Made by a program: the position numbers and the translations under genes
DNA from: Oleiagrimonas citrea
Lineage (GTDB): Bacteria > Pseudomonadota > Gammaproteobacteria > Xanthomonadales > Rhodanobacteraceae
Direction of reading: 5' to 3'
Length of the DNA: 64,000 nt
NCBI RefSeq assembly: GCF_012395255.1
Contig: NZ_JAAZQD010000001.1
Span: 744,001-808,000 of the forward strand
The notes under the pieces: model-generated
Databases searched by the model: none
What the model saw: only the letters and a program-made list of their open reading frames with translations
Told to the model about the DNA's origin: nothing
Shown here: in pieces, positions 37,538 through 46,802 of the stretch
How positions within the stretch are numbered: the first letter of the stretch is position 1
Layout of the letters: each line of letters starts with the position of its first letter

Positions 37538-38815
37538 TCAGAGCCGGCCGTCGACATCCTCGACCGGGAACAGTCCCTTGACGTCGTAGAGCACCGCGCC
37601 CGGCTTGCCGAAGGCGCGTACGCCCTGGGCGCCCAACTCGGCAAACTGGCGATGGGCCACGGCCAGAATGATGGCATCGTAGCCGCCCGCCTGCGGTTCG
37701 GCCACCGGCGCGATGCCGCACTCGGTGCGCGCTTCCTCGGCGTCAGCCCAGGGATCGTAGACCTCGACACAGGCATGCGCGTCCTTCAGTTCGTGGATCA
37801 CATCGACCACGCGCGTGTTGCGCAGGTCGGGGCAGTTCTCCTTGAACGTCATGCCGAGCACCAGGATGCGCGCATCGACGATATGCATGCGGCGCTGGGA
37901 CAGCAGGCGGATCACGCGATTGGCGACGTATCGCCCCATGCCGCTGTTGATGCGGCGCGCGGCCAGGATCAGGTCCGGATGGTAGCCGCTGACCTGGGCG
38001 CGATAGGTCAGGTAGTACGGATCCACGCCAATGCAGTGACCGCCGACCAGACCGGGGCGGAACGGCAGGAAATTCCACTTCGTGCCGGCCGCTGCCAGCA
38101 CCTGCTGGGTGTCGATGCCCAGGCGGTGGAACAGCATCGCCAGCTCGTTGACCAGAGCGATGTTGACGTCGCGCTGCACGTTCTCGATGACCTTGGCGGC
38201 CTCGGCCACTCGGATCGACTCGGCCCGATGCGTGCCGGCGCGGATGATGCGGTTGTACAGTGCATCGACGAACGCGGCGATCTCGGGCGTGGAGCCGGAG
38301 GTGATCTTGCGGATGTCGCTGACGCGATGCTCTCGGTCGCCCGGATTGATGCGCTCGGGGCTGTAGCCGCAGGCGAAGTCCTCGTTGAAACGCAGCCCCG
38401 ACGCCTGCTCCAGAATCGGCACGCAGACTTCCTCGGTGGTGCCCGGATACACCGTGGACTCGTAGATCACCACGTCGCCGGCCTTGAGCACGGCACCGAG
38501 CATGGCGCTGGCCTCGCGCAGCGGCGTGAGATCGGGACGCTGCGCCTCGTCGATGGGTGTCGGCACGGTGACGATGAAGACATTGCAGGCACGCAGGTCC
38601 TCGCGATCCGCGCTGAAACGCAGTCCCGACGCCGAGGCCAGTTCCTCGGCATCAACTTCCAGCGTATGGTCGCGGCCGCCGCGCAGCTCCTCGACGCGCT
38701 CGGCCCGGATGTCAAAACCCAGGACCTCGTCCTGCCGCCCGAACTCGATCGCCAGCGGCAGGCCGACGTAGCCGAGACCGACGATCGCGATACGTGACTT
38801 TTCAGACCTTTGCAT
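37538..38815 (-). CDS. UDP-HexNAc dehydrogenase (TviB/WbpO-like)
   Basis: A 425-residue nucleotide-sugar dehydrogenase. It has the N-terminal NAD site IAIVGLGYVGLPLAIEFG, catalytic cysteine in GGHCIGVDPYYLT, STVYPGTTEEVC, YSPERINPGD and the C-terminal LGMTFKENCPDLRNTRV. The AFVDALYNRII and YSPERINPGD wording points to the TviB/WbpA/WbpO group that oxidises UDP-GlcNAc or UDP-GalNAc to the uronic acid, rather than UDP-glucose dehydrogenase. It probably feeds an O-antigen or capsule pathway. It is divergent from amgK. Confidence 0.88.
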   Translation of the reverse strand: MQRSEKSRIAIVGLGYVGLPLAIEFGRQDEVLGFDIRAERVEELRGGRDHTLEVDAEELASASGLRFSADREDLRACNVFIVTVPTPIDEAQRPDLTPLREASAMLGAVLKAGDVVIYESTVYPGTTEEVCVPILEQASGLRFNEDFACGYSPERINPGDREHRVSDIRKITSGSTPEIAAFVDALYNRIIRAGTHRAESIRVAEAAKVIENVQRDVNIALVNELAMLFHRLGIDTQQVLAAAGTKWNFLPFRPGLVGGHCIGVDPYYLTYRAQVSGYHPDLILAARRINSGMGRYVANRVIRLLSQRRMHIVDARILVLGMTFKENCPDLRNTRVVDVIHELKDAHACVEVYDPWADAEEARTECGIAPVAEPQAGGYDAIILAVAHRQFAELGAQGVRAFGKPGAVLYDVKGLFPVEDVDGRL

Positions 38816-38935
38816 GGCGCATCCTTCGCTGAAAGTGGCAAGAGTACATGAAGCGCGCCCCGGTCGAGACGCATGGACTCGGCAGCATCGGTGCGAAACG
38901 CTATCCTCGTCCCCATTACCGCTCCGCGAAGCCCC

Positions 38936-39964
38936 ATGCCCGCCCTTCCCGACACCGAACGCTGCCGCCAATGCGCCCGCTGGACACGCAGGGCGCTGGA
39001 TGACGACGACGCCACGCTGGAGGTCGCCTCGGCCGACGCCAGCTTCCGCAGCTACTACCGCGTGCACAGCGGCGGGCGCAGCCTGATCGTGATGGATGCC
39101 CCGCCCGGCCAGGAGGATATCGCGCCCTGGCTGGACATCGGCCGCCGCCTGCGTGCGGCTGGCCTGCACACGCCGGAAGTGCTGGCCGACGACGCCGGAC
39201 AGGGCTTCGTGCTGATGAGCGACCTCGGCAACACGCACTACCTGGACGTACTCGCCGACGACAACGTCGACGCCCTGTACGGCGAGGCCATGGAGACGCT
39301 GCTGCGCATGCAGACCGGCGTCGATCCGCAGGGCCTGCCGCCTTACGACGAGCCGTTCCTGGTCCGGGAAATGGAGCTGATGCCGACCTGGTTCCTGGAA
39401 CGGCATCTGAGCCTGACGCCCGACTGCGGACAGTGGGACGTGCTGGAACTGGCCTTCCGCCACCTCGTGGTCAGCGCCCTGGCGCAGCCTCGTGTGTTCG
39501 TGCACCGCGATTTCCACAGCCGCAATCTTCTGGTCACGCCCGACCGAAGCCCCGGCATCATCGATTTCCAGGGCGCACTCGTCGGGCCGCTGACCTACGA
39601 CCTCGCTTCACTGCTGCGCGACTGCTACATCGTCTGGGACCGCGAACACGTGGAAGCCTGGACCGAACAATGCCGGCTGCAATGGCGCCAGGCGGGACAT
39701 CTCGACGCCGACGTCGACGCGGCACGCTTTCGGCGCTGGTTCGACCTGATCGGTCTGCAGCGGCACATCAAGGTACTGGGCATCTTCTGCCGCCTGCACT
39801 ACCGCGACGGCAAGGACGGCTATCTGCACGACCTGCCGCGCGTGCTCGACTACGTGCTCGACGTCGCCGGCCGCTACCCGGAGCTGCACGACTTCTGCGA
39901 ACTGCTGCGCCGCGCCGTCGGCGACCGCGACGTCGCGCAGGCCCGCGTCAGGGCGGCGACCTGA
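38936..39964 (+). CDS. amgK: N-acetylmuramate/N-acetylglucosamine kinase AmgK
   Basis: A 342-residue kinase of the aminoglycoside phosphotransferase fold. It has SFRSYYRVHSGG, RDFHSRNLLV (catalytic HRDFHxxN) and GIIDFQGALVGPLTYDL (DFG-like metal site). It matches AmgK, which makes the anomeric phosphate of MurNAc in peptidoglycan recycling. The start at ATG 38936 is used. It is followed 1 bp later by murU, the next enzyme of the same bypass, which makes the assignment strong. Confidence 0.93.
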   Translation: MPALPDTERCRQCARWTRRALDDDDATLEVASADASFRSYYRVHSGGRSLIVMDAPPGQEDIAPWLDIGRRLRAAGLHTPEVLADDAGQGFVLMSDLGNTHYLDVLADDNVDALYGEAMETLLRMQTGVDPQGLPPYDEPFLVREMELMPTWFLERHLSLTPDCGQWDVLELAFRHLVVSALAQPRVFVHRDFHSRNLLVTPDRSPGIIDFQGALVGPLTYDLASLLRDCYIVWDREHVEAWTEQCRLQWRQAGHLDADVDAARFRRWFDLIGLQRHIKVLGIFCRLHYRDGKDGYLHDLPRVLDYVLDVAGRYPELHDFCELLRRAVGDRDVAQARVRAAT

Positions 39965-39965
39965 C

Positions 39966-40667
39966 GTGCGCGCACTGATCTTCGCCGCCGGTCTCGGCAC
40001 GCGCATGCGGCCGCTGACCGACCGCACGCCCAAACCGCTACTGCCCGTAGGCGATAAGCCGCTGATCGTCTGGCATCTGGAAAAACTGTCCGCCCTGGGC
40101 GTGCGCGAGGTCGTCATCAACACCGCGCACCTGGGCGCACAGTTCCCGCCGGCGCTGGGCGACGGCACGCGCTGGGGCCTGCGCATCCACTACGCCCACG
40201 AAGGCGACACGCCGCTGGAAACCGGCGGCGGCATGCTGCACGCCCTGCCCCGCCTGGGCGACGCACCGTTCCTGGTCGTCAATGGCGACGTCTGGACCGA
40301 TTTCGACTTCGCGCGGCTACCCGCTTCGCCACGCGACCTCGCACACCTGGTACTGGTCGACAATCCGCCGTTCCACCCTGCGGGCGACTTCCGGCTGGAC
40401 GCGGAGGGGCGCATGCACGAGGAAGGCGAACCGCGCCTGACATTCGCCGGCATCGGTCTGTACCGTCCGCAGCTGCTCGACGACTGGCGGCGCGTGATCG
40501 GCGACGAAGACGGTGCGGCCATGCAACCGCCGCGCTTCGCCCTGGCGCCGCTGTTACGTGCAGCCATGCGCGAGGGGCGCATCGACGGTCAGCATCATGT
40601 CGGTCGCTGGACCGACGTCGGAACGCCCGAACGCCTGCGCGCGCTGGACGCGATGCTGCGCAACTGA
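39966..40667 (+). CDS. murU: N-acetylmuramate-1-phosphate uridylyltransferase MurU
   Basis: A 233-residue nucleotidyltransferase starting with GTG. It has FAAGLGTRMRPLTDRTPKPL (signature), the METGGG-like LETGGGMLHAL, NGDVWTD metal site and FAGIGLYRPQ. It converts MurNAc-1-P to UDP-MurNAc, completing the AmgK-MurU route that bypasses de novo synthesis and fosfomycin-sensitive MurA. It is coupled to amgK and converges on the DUF4434-like gene with a 1-bp gap. Confidence 0.93.
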   Translation: MRALIFAAGLGTRMRPLTDRTPKPLLPVGDKPLIVWHLEKLSALGVREVVINTAHLGAQFPPALGDGTRWGLRIHYAHEGDTPLETGGGMLHALPRLGDAPFLVVNGDVWTDFDFARLPASPRDLAHLVLVDNPPFHPAGDFRLDAEGRMHEEGEPRLTFAGIGLYRPQLLDDWRRVIGDEDGAAMQPPRFALAPLLRAAMREGRIDGQHHVGRWTDVGTPERLRALDAMLRN

Positions 40668-40668
40668 T

Positions 40669-41631
40669 TCAGGGGCTGTCCGCCCAGCCGTTGTGCATCT
40701 CCGGCGCGAACCCCGCCGCCTTGCGATCGGCCTCGCGGATGCGCTGCATGCCCGGCAGGTAGCGCATCTCGAAGTACACGCTGTCGCCGTCGCACGGCGC
40801 CTGCTGCGCCAGGGCCTCGCGGATCGAATCGGCGGCCAGCGGCCGCGCCGCGAAGCGTTCGTCTCCGGATGTCTGTTCGAACAGCTCGTACACCACACCA
40901 TGCGCCAGACGCGCCTTGCAGCGCTGCAATGGCGCCATGTACAACGCGCGCTCATGATGCGTGAGCCGTCCAGTGCCCGCGCCATCCTGCACCCACACGC
41001 GCACGCCGGTCGCATCCAGCTCGCGCAGCAGTCGCGCATAGGCCTCCGGCGCCATGTGTCCGGCGAAGAACGTGCTCACATACACCGGCGCCCGGTGCAA
41101 GGCCTGCAAGGCGCGCACCTCGGTACGCAAGTGTTCCAGCAACACGGCACGCGCGTCGCCTTCCCGCCAGCGCAGATCGTCGACTTCGATCGGCAGGTAC
41201 CACGCAAGCACGGCGTCGGAACCCAGTTCCCGCAGCCAGGTCCGCGCCAGGGAGCGATCCGTCTCGGCCAGCTCGCGAAAGTAGGTGCCAAGCTGCTCCG
41301 GCGGCGCCTTCTGCCGCGTGAAGAACTGCGGATCGGCGCCCAGACCGAGCACCAGCTTCAACCCCGACGCACGCGCTTCGCGCAATCTGTTCGCCAGCCA
41401 GCTGCGTTCGCGTTTGCCCGTGAAGGCATCGCCATAGGCCACCCACTGCACGGCCAGCGTGTCGAAGCCCATCGCGCGAATGCGCTGGAAGAATTTCGGC
41501 CAGTCCGCATCGGGCACGGCGAGATCGGCGCGTTGCGGCTGATAGAACAGCACCTTGGGTGCCGCCCAGGCACCAACATGGATGCAGCTCGCCAACGCGA
41601 ACAGCGCGACCAGGACAAGGCGCCGGCTCAC
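40669..41631 (-). CDS. Exported DUF4434-like protein of the nfr locus, GTG start
   Basis: A 320-residue protein with a signal peptide (about 1-24, ending AWA). The rest looks like a TIM-barrel glycosidase-type domain: KVLFYQPQRADL, GFDTLAVQWVAYG, LKLVLGLGADPQFF, VLAWYLPIEVDDLRW with acidic residues, and VYVSTFFAG. It fits DUF4434. The GTG at 41631 overlaps the nfrA stop (GTGA). A DUF4434-type gene (ybcH) also follows nfrA in E. coli, as far as I recall, so a role in trimming or handling the Nfr glycan is likely but unproven. Confidence 0.75.
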   Translation of the reverse strand: MSRRLVLVALFALASCIHVGAWAAPKVLFYQPQRADLAVPDADWPKFFQRIRAMGFDTLAVQWVAYGDAFTGKRERSWLANRLREARASGLKLVLGLGADPQFFTRQKAPPEQLGTYFRELAETDRSLARTWLRELGSDAVLAWYLPIEVDDLRWREGDARAVLLEHLRTEVRALQALHRAPVYVSTFFAGHMAPEAYARLLRELDATGVRVWVQDGAGTGRLTHHERALYMAPLQRCKARLAHGVVYELFEQTSGDERFAARPLAADSIREALAQQAPCDGDSVYFEMRYLPGMQRIREADRKAAGFAPEMHNGWADSP

Positions 41632-44552
41632 CAGTGTTTCCCCACGGTCAGATACACGGCGTTGCGCTCCGGCAGATAGCTGGTGAATGCATGCTGGACT
41701 TCGACGCCGATGCTGAAGCGATGCCGGTAGGCGTCGTACCGGCTTTCGCCGTACCAGACGTTCCAGCGCACGCCCACGCCGACGCGCACGTCGCGTCCGA
41801 AGCCGGCGCCGTGGGCGCGGTCGAGGCCATTGAACTGCGCGTGCGCGTAAGGCTCCAGCGTCTGGCCGGCGGCAAGACGGCGATGCACACTCACGCGGTA
41901 ATCCACGGTGACGGCGGTCTGCGTGCTGCGGAAGTAGTGCGCCAGGTCCAGGTACAGATTCTGCGTCGCCCACCAGCGCGTGCCCGGCCGCCAGTCCTGG
42001 TTGTAGCGATCGCGGAACGCGGTGGAATAGCTGAAGCGCGCCATGGTGTCGCTGCGCGTGTCCGGATGGTTGTCCAGTGGTGCCTGCTGCTCCAGCGAAA
42101 AGACCGCGTTATGCCTGCGCCACGGCTTCCAGTGCAGACCGACGCCCAGCATCGGCGTATGCGTCGGCCACACGTCTCCGCCGCGGCCGCTGCCGGCGAA
42201 GACGCGCGCATAGGCCGACAGACCTCCGCTGCGCTCGCTACGCCAGGCATCGTCCAGGCGATACTGCGCCTCGGCCTGGAAGTAGCTTCGGTAGGATACG
42301 CCCGGCGCGATCGGATTGGACGCGGAGCTGATCGTGTCGCCCAGAATCAGATCGGCATCGAAGCTCCAGCGGCGCCCCAGGTCCTCGTGCAGGCGTCGCA
42401 GCGCGAAACGCTGCTGCGACTGCGCGACGTCCTGCCCCTGACCACCTTGCGCATCGAGACGATCGATGGCCAGTGCCGCGTAATGCCGCGCCGCGCTGCG
42501 ATCGCCGCGCTCCTGGTTCAGATACATCAGCTGCCGGATGAGCGAGGCGTCGCTGGGCATCGCCTCGCGCGCGCGCTCGAACTGCTCGATGGCCGGTCCG
42601 ATCGCGCCGCGCTGCAAGTGCACATAGCCAATGCGACGGGCCAGCACGGCGTTCTGCGGCATCATTCCCTGCGCCTCCAGCAACGCATCCAGCGCTGCCT
42701 CCGAATGGCCGCTGTGCTGCTGCGCGTCGGCCAGCGCCATGTAGTAGTCCGGATCGGGCCGCAGTGCGATGGCGCGCTGCATGGCGTTGATCGCCGCCGG
42801 CGACGCATCCGGTTCGGCGCGCGCACGCAGCCACCAGTAGCGGTCGCCCAACGCAGCTTCGCGCTCGGCATACGTCTGCAACCACGTACGCGCCTCCTCG
42901 CGATGGCCGGCCTCCAGCGCCGTGGTCGCCGCGGCCAGAAGATCCTCGTCACGCAATTGTTCCGGCGTCATGTCGCGCCAGATGCCCATGGCCGTGTTCA
43001 TGTCCTTCGCGGCGAACGCCTGATAGGCGAGCATGCGCGCGGTCTCGGCATCCGGCTGCAGGCGATAGGCCTGTGCGTAGGCGTGCTGCGCCAGACCGGG
43101 GTGTCCCACGCGGTAGCAGTCACCCAGCGCCCGCCACGCCTGTGGCGGCGCATCGCCGGGCAGTCCGCCCATCGTCGCACGCAACCCCCGGCAATCCTGT
43201 AGCGCCACCCAGACACGCAACTGCCCCGCGCGAAGGCGGGCGTCAGACAGCGGGGTGCGCAACCGCACGCGCGCCGCGTCATCGATCAGGCTCGGCCGTG
43301 AACCGGCCAGCAACGCCAGGCGAGCGAACAGTGGATCGGGATCGGGCGCCGTGGCGAACGGGTAGGATTCCATCAACAGCGCAACCGCCTGCGCCTCCGC
43401 TCCGGCATCGAGCAATCGATAGCTGGACACATCCAGTGAAGCCTGCCCGCCTGGAGCGTCGCGCATGGCCCGTGCATGCGCCAGCGCTTCGTCATAGCGC
43501 CCCTGCCGCAGCGTGACCTCGAAACGCTGCTCGCGGAAACCGTTCGCCGGGAGACGCCGCAGCATGCGCTCGGCCAGCGACCATTGCTCGGCGTGCATCG
43601 CCTGCGGCAACAGCAGCCCCGCATGCAGCCGACGCCCGGCCGCCGTGCGCGGCTGATATGCGCGCATCAGCGAGGGCTGCTGACGCCTCACCTTCTGCAG
43701 CAAGTAGATCCACTGTTTTTCCTGTGTCTCGTCTTCGAACTCGGGAGCGCCCGTACGCAGGTAGCCGGCCAGCACATTCAGATCGCCGCGTCGGGCCAGC
43801 AACTGCGCCAGCGCCAGACGCTGCGTGGCCGCATCCAGACCGCTGCGCTGCTGCAACTCCCGCGCACGCTGCGGACGGTCCAGCACCAGCAGCACGTTGA
43901 ACCACTGTTCGCCTTCGGCGCGACTGAGCGCGCCCTGACGTTCGAGCACCTCGAACTGGCGCGCGGCGAGCGCCATGTCGCCATCGTGAATAGCGCGTTG
44001 CGCCAACGAACGCCGCAGAGCCAGCCCCTCCGGACTGCGCGTGAAGTAGCCCGCATCCAGTTCCCGCTCGGCAGCCTGCAACCGACCGTCACGCAGCGCC
44101 TCGAAGCCGCGCTGCGCGCGACAGGTCGCCGAATCATGCTGTGCACAGTTCACCGCAGTCTTCGCGGTCGCGGCATCCAGAGCCTGCAACGCGGCCACCA
44201 GGCGAGGATCATCCGGGGTATCCAGCAATTGCCGGACCAGCACGCCGCGCGCACGCGACGCTTCGCTGAAACGCTGATAGGCCGTCGCCAGATCCAGCGC
44301 GGTGCCCACACTCTTCGGTGCCAGTGAGCGCGCATGCTCGAACTCGGCAATCGCCCGCGCGGCGTCGCCGCGGCGCATGGCTTCATGGGCTCGCTGTTGA
44401 TGCGGATAGATGAGAAAACGCCGGTAGGCGCTGACATCATCGTAGCGACCGGATGCCGATTGCGCCGCCGCCGGCGCGGTCGGCGTCTGGGCGCTGGCGG
44501 CCGCAGCCGCCAGAAGCAGCGCGATGCATGCGGAAAGCCGACGCACGTTCAT
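41628..44552 (-). CDS. nfrA: NfrA-like outer-membrane glycan export protein (phage N4 receptor homologue)
   Basis: A 974-residue protein. It has a signal peptide (1-21, ending ASA), a long helical region of tetratricopeptide-like repeats to about residue 690, and a C-terminal beta-barrel of about 270 residues with alternating strands (for example RWWATQNLYLDLAHYF, VGVGVRWNVWYG), ending in HW at the outer-membrane C-terminal position. Order, length (E. coli NfrA about 990) and the next gene identify NfrA. It should secrete the glycan made by NfrB, and in E. coli it is the N4 phage receptor. Confidence 0.88.
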   Translation of the reverse strand: MNVRRLSACIALLLAAAAASAQTPTAPAAAQSASGRYDDVSAYRRFLIYPHQQRAHEAMRRGDAARAIAEFEHARSLAPKSVGTALDLATAYQRFSEASRARGVLVRQLLDTPDDPRLVAALQALDAATAKTAVNCAQHDSATCRAQRGFEALRDGRLQAAERELDAGYFTRSPEGLALRRSLAQRAIHDGDMALAARQFEVLERQGALSRAEGEQWFNVLLVLDRPQRARELQQRSGLDAATQRLALAQLLARRGDLNVLAGYLRTGAPEFEDETQEKQWIYLLQKVRRQQPSLMRAYQPRTAAGRRLHAGLLLPQAMHAEQWSLAERMLRRLPANGFREQRFEVTLRQGRYDEALAHARAMRDAPGGQASLDVSSYRLLDAGAEAQAVALLMESYPFATAPDPDPLFARLALLAGSRPSLIDDAARVRLRTPLSDARLRAGQLRVWVALQDCRGLRATMGGLPGDAPPQAWRALGDCYRVGHPGLAQHAYAQAYRLQPDAETARMLAYQAFAAKDMNTAMGIWRDMTPEQLRDEDLLAAATTALEAGHREEARTWLQTYAEREAALGDRYWWLRARAEPDASPAAINAMQRAIALRPDPDYYMALADAQQHSGHSEAALDALLEAQGMMPQNAVLARRIGYVHLQRGAIGPAIEQFERAREAMPSDASLIRQLMYLNQERGDRSAARHYAALAIDRLDAQGGQGQDVAQSQQRFALRRLHEDLGRRWSFDADLILGDTISSASNPIAPGVSYRSYFQAEAQYRLDDAWRSERSGGLSAYARVFAGSGRGGDVWPTHTPMLGVGLHWKPWRRHNAVFSLEQQAPLDNHPDTRSDTMARFSYSTAFRDRYNQDWRPGTRWWATQNLYLDLAHYFRSTQTAVTVDYRVSVHRRLAAGQTLEPYAHAQFNGLDRAHGAGFGRDVRVGVGVRWNVWYGESRYDAYRHRFSIGVEVQHAFTSYLPERNAVYLTVGKHW

Positions 44553-46783
44553 CCTCGTGCTCCTGCAGCCAGCGGCGTTCGCGCTGTGTGCGTTGCATGG
44601 AAATCGCTCAGCATGTCCTCAATCTGCGGCTGGAGAGCCGCCTGCATCGCCAACGCATGACGTAGCGTGTCCGGATCGATCGCGCCCTGCTCGACCAGGA
44701 AGTCGCCAAGCCGTTGTTCGCTGCGGGCGTGATTGAGCAACATCGCACGCAGCACGATCTCGTCCAGATAGCCCCGCGCGACCAGCACCTCGCCCAGCAT
44801 CACCTGGTGCGAGACATAGCGTTCCCACAACGCACTGGCCTGCTCGCGGCGGATTCTCCCCGAGCGTACGGCCTGATCCAGCGCCTCGATGCCGGCCGCA
44901 TCCCCCGCCCGGGCATGCCAGTGGCGCAGACCGACCGTGACCTGCCCCTTGTGCGCCAGCACATAGCGCACGCGCCGATCGAGCTTGCGCGCCAAGGCCG
45001 CCAGCGAGACGGGATCGATGTAGGCCTCACTGGCCAGCACCAGTTCGTCCTCCTCGACCCGCAGCGGCAACACGGCGTAGTGCAGCGCAACGTGCGCGGG
45101 CATGCAGGCGATGGTCGCGGGATCGATCATGCGCGCATCGATCGATTCGCACGGCACACCGAACTGCTCAGCCATCGGCTCCGCCAGTTGTTCGGGGCGC
45201 ACCAACCCAGCGTGGATCAACGAACTGTACAGATGCAGGCCGTCGATGCGATCGCGTGTGGCCTGCGATATCTGCGTTTTGCTCAAGGCCCCCTGCGCGA
45301 CAAGGATGTCCTCCAGCGCCCGCAGTCCGCGTCCCGCGCCGCCCAGGCTCGGGAAATCGTGCGTGGTCTTGTCCCAGGCCACACGGCGCGGATCGCCGCA
45401 GCGAATGATCTGCATGATCGCGCGGCAGTTGGCCAGGAAGTTGATGAGGTTGCCCCACAGCAGGCGCGGAATCGACAGTAGCCCCTGCACCAGCCCGTAG
45501 TACCCGGAGACGAAGATCACGCGCTGCAGCATGCGGTTCGCCATCAGCAGCAGGTTGGCCATCAGCAGGGCATGGAACCACCAGCCTCCGGTGAAGATGG
45601 ACAGGAACTTCGGCGATGCCGGCCACAGCAATTGCACCAGCCAAAGAATTGCCAGCTGCAGCAGAATCAGCATCGCGGCGAAGCTGACGAAATTGTTCAG
45701 CGCGCCCTTGCGATCGCGCCACAGGAAATAGTCGAGCACCGGCTTGCCGGTCCAGCCGTGGGTGCGGAACCCCTGGTAGACGATGCCGATGATCCAACGC
45801 GACTTCTGCCGTACCGCCGTGCTCAGCCGGTCGGGAAAATATTCGCGCACGCAGATCACGCTCGATTCCCGCCGGCTGTCGCCGAAGTGACGCGGCCGCC
45901 CGCACCGTGCATTCGCGGCGCCCACGGCGAAGCGCACGAAGACTTCCTGCATGCCGCGCTGCTTCAGCCGCAGACCGATGTCGTAGTCCTCGGTCAGGCT
46001 CTGCACGTCGAAGGCGATGCCGTTGCCCTCTTCGATCAGCGCCAGCACCGCGCGTCGGCTGAAGCAGGTGCCGACGCCCGCGCTCGGAACCTGACCGGCC
46101 AGCGCCTCGCGCACCGGCACGTCTTTGCCGTGCAGCTCGGCGAATTCGTCCAGGTAGTGCAGGCTGGTGAAGTTTGCCCACTGCCGTTCGAATGGATACA
46201 CCGGCACCTGGATCAGATCCTTGCGCGCGACCAGATAGTTGAACAGACGCAACTCCATCGCGGACAGCACATCCTCGGCGTCGTGCAATATGAAGCCGGC
46301 GAAGGCGATGCGCGCCTGCGACTCGAACCGCATGATCGCGTCGAGCACGTTGTTCAGACAGTCCGCCTTGCTGGTCGGCCCGGGGCGCGCGCAAACCACC
46401 TTGTGCACATTGGGAAACCGCGCGCAGACTTCGTCCACATCGCGCTGGGTAGCCTCGTCGTTGGGATAGGTGCCGACGAAGATGTGATAGTTCTCGTAAT
46501 CGAGCGTGGTGGCCGCCAGTTCGGCCATGTGACCGATCACGCCCGTTTCCTGCCAGGCCGGCACCATGATCGCCAGCGGCTTCTCGTCCGGTTCGTACAA
46601 GGTGCGGTAGTCCATCCGCTCGGAACGTCGGTACACCGTCAGCGCACGCCAACCGCGCCGAAACCAGTACACGAGGTCGATGAACAGGTCGTCGAGACCG
46701 CTGATGAGCATCAGCAGCGCGACCACGATGACGACAAGGCTCAGGCCGAACAGGTAGGTCGAGAAGACATCCACCAGTGACAT
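44549..46783 (-). CDS. nfrB: NfrB-like processive glycosyltransferase with MshEN repeats
   Basis: A 744-residue inner-membrane protein. A membrane helix (about 8-30) precedes a GT2 domain with HDAED (168-172), TED (264-266) and the processive-synthase motif QKSRW (326-330). Further helices lie at about 362-388, 400-416 and 420-440. The C-terminus carries MshEN-like repeats (LEDILVAQGALSKTQI near 490, LGEVLVARGYLDEI near 663, RLGDFLVEQGAIDPDTL at 691-707). In E. coli the matching domain binds c-di-GMP and activates glycan synthesis. ATGA overlap with nfrA. Confidence 0.92.
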   Translation of the reverse strand: MSLVDVFSTYLFGLSLVVIVVALLMLISGLDDLFIDLVYWFRRGWRALTVYRRSERMDYRTLYEPDEKPLAIMVPAWQETGVIGHMAELAATTLDYENYHIFVGTYPNDEATQRDVDEVCARFPNVHKVVCARPGPTSKADCLNNVLDAIMRFESQARIAFAGFILHDAEDVLSAMELRLFNYLVARKDLIQVPVYPFERQWANFTSLHYLDEFAELHGKDVPVREALAGQVPSAGVGTCFSRRAVLALIEEGNGIAFDVQSLTEDYDIGLRLKQRGMQEVFVRFAVGAANARCGRPRHFGDSRRESSVICVREYFPDRLSTAVRQKSRWIIGIVYQGFRTHGWTGKPVLDYFLWRDRKGALNNFVSFAAMLILLQLAILWLVQLLWPASPKFLSIFTGGWWFHALLMANLLLMANRMLQRVIFVSGYYGLVQGLLSIPRLLWGNLINFLANCRAIMQIIRCGDPRRVAWDKTTHDFPSLGGAGRGLRALEDILVAQGALSKTQISQATRDRIDGLHLYSSLIHAGLVRPEQLAEPMAEQFGVPCESIDARMIDPATIACMPAHVALHYAVLPLRVEEDELVLASEAYIDPVSLAALARKLDRRVRYVLAHKGQVTVGLRHWHARAGDAAGIEALDQAVRSGRIRREQASALWERYVSHQVMLGEVLVARGYLDEIVLRAMLLNHARSEQRLGDFLVEQGAIDPDTLRHALAMQAALQPQIEDMLSDFHATHTARTPLAAGARG

Positions 46784-46802
46784 GTCACGCCTCCTTGATG
46801 GC

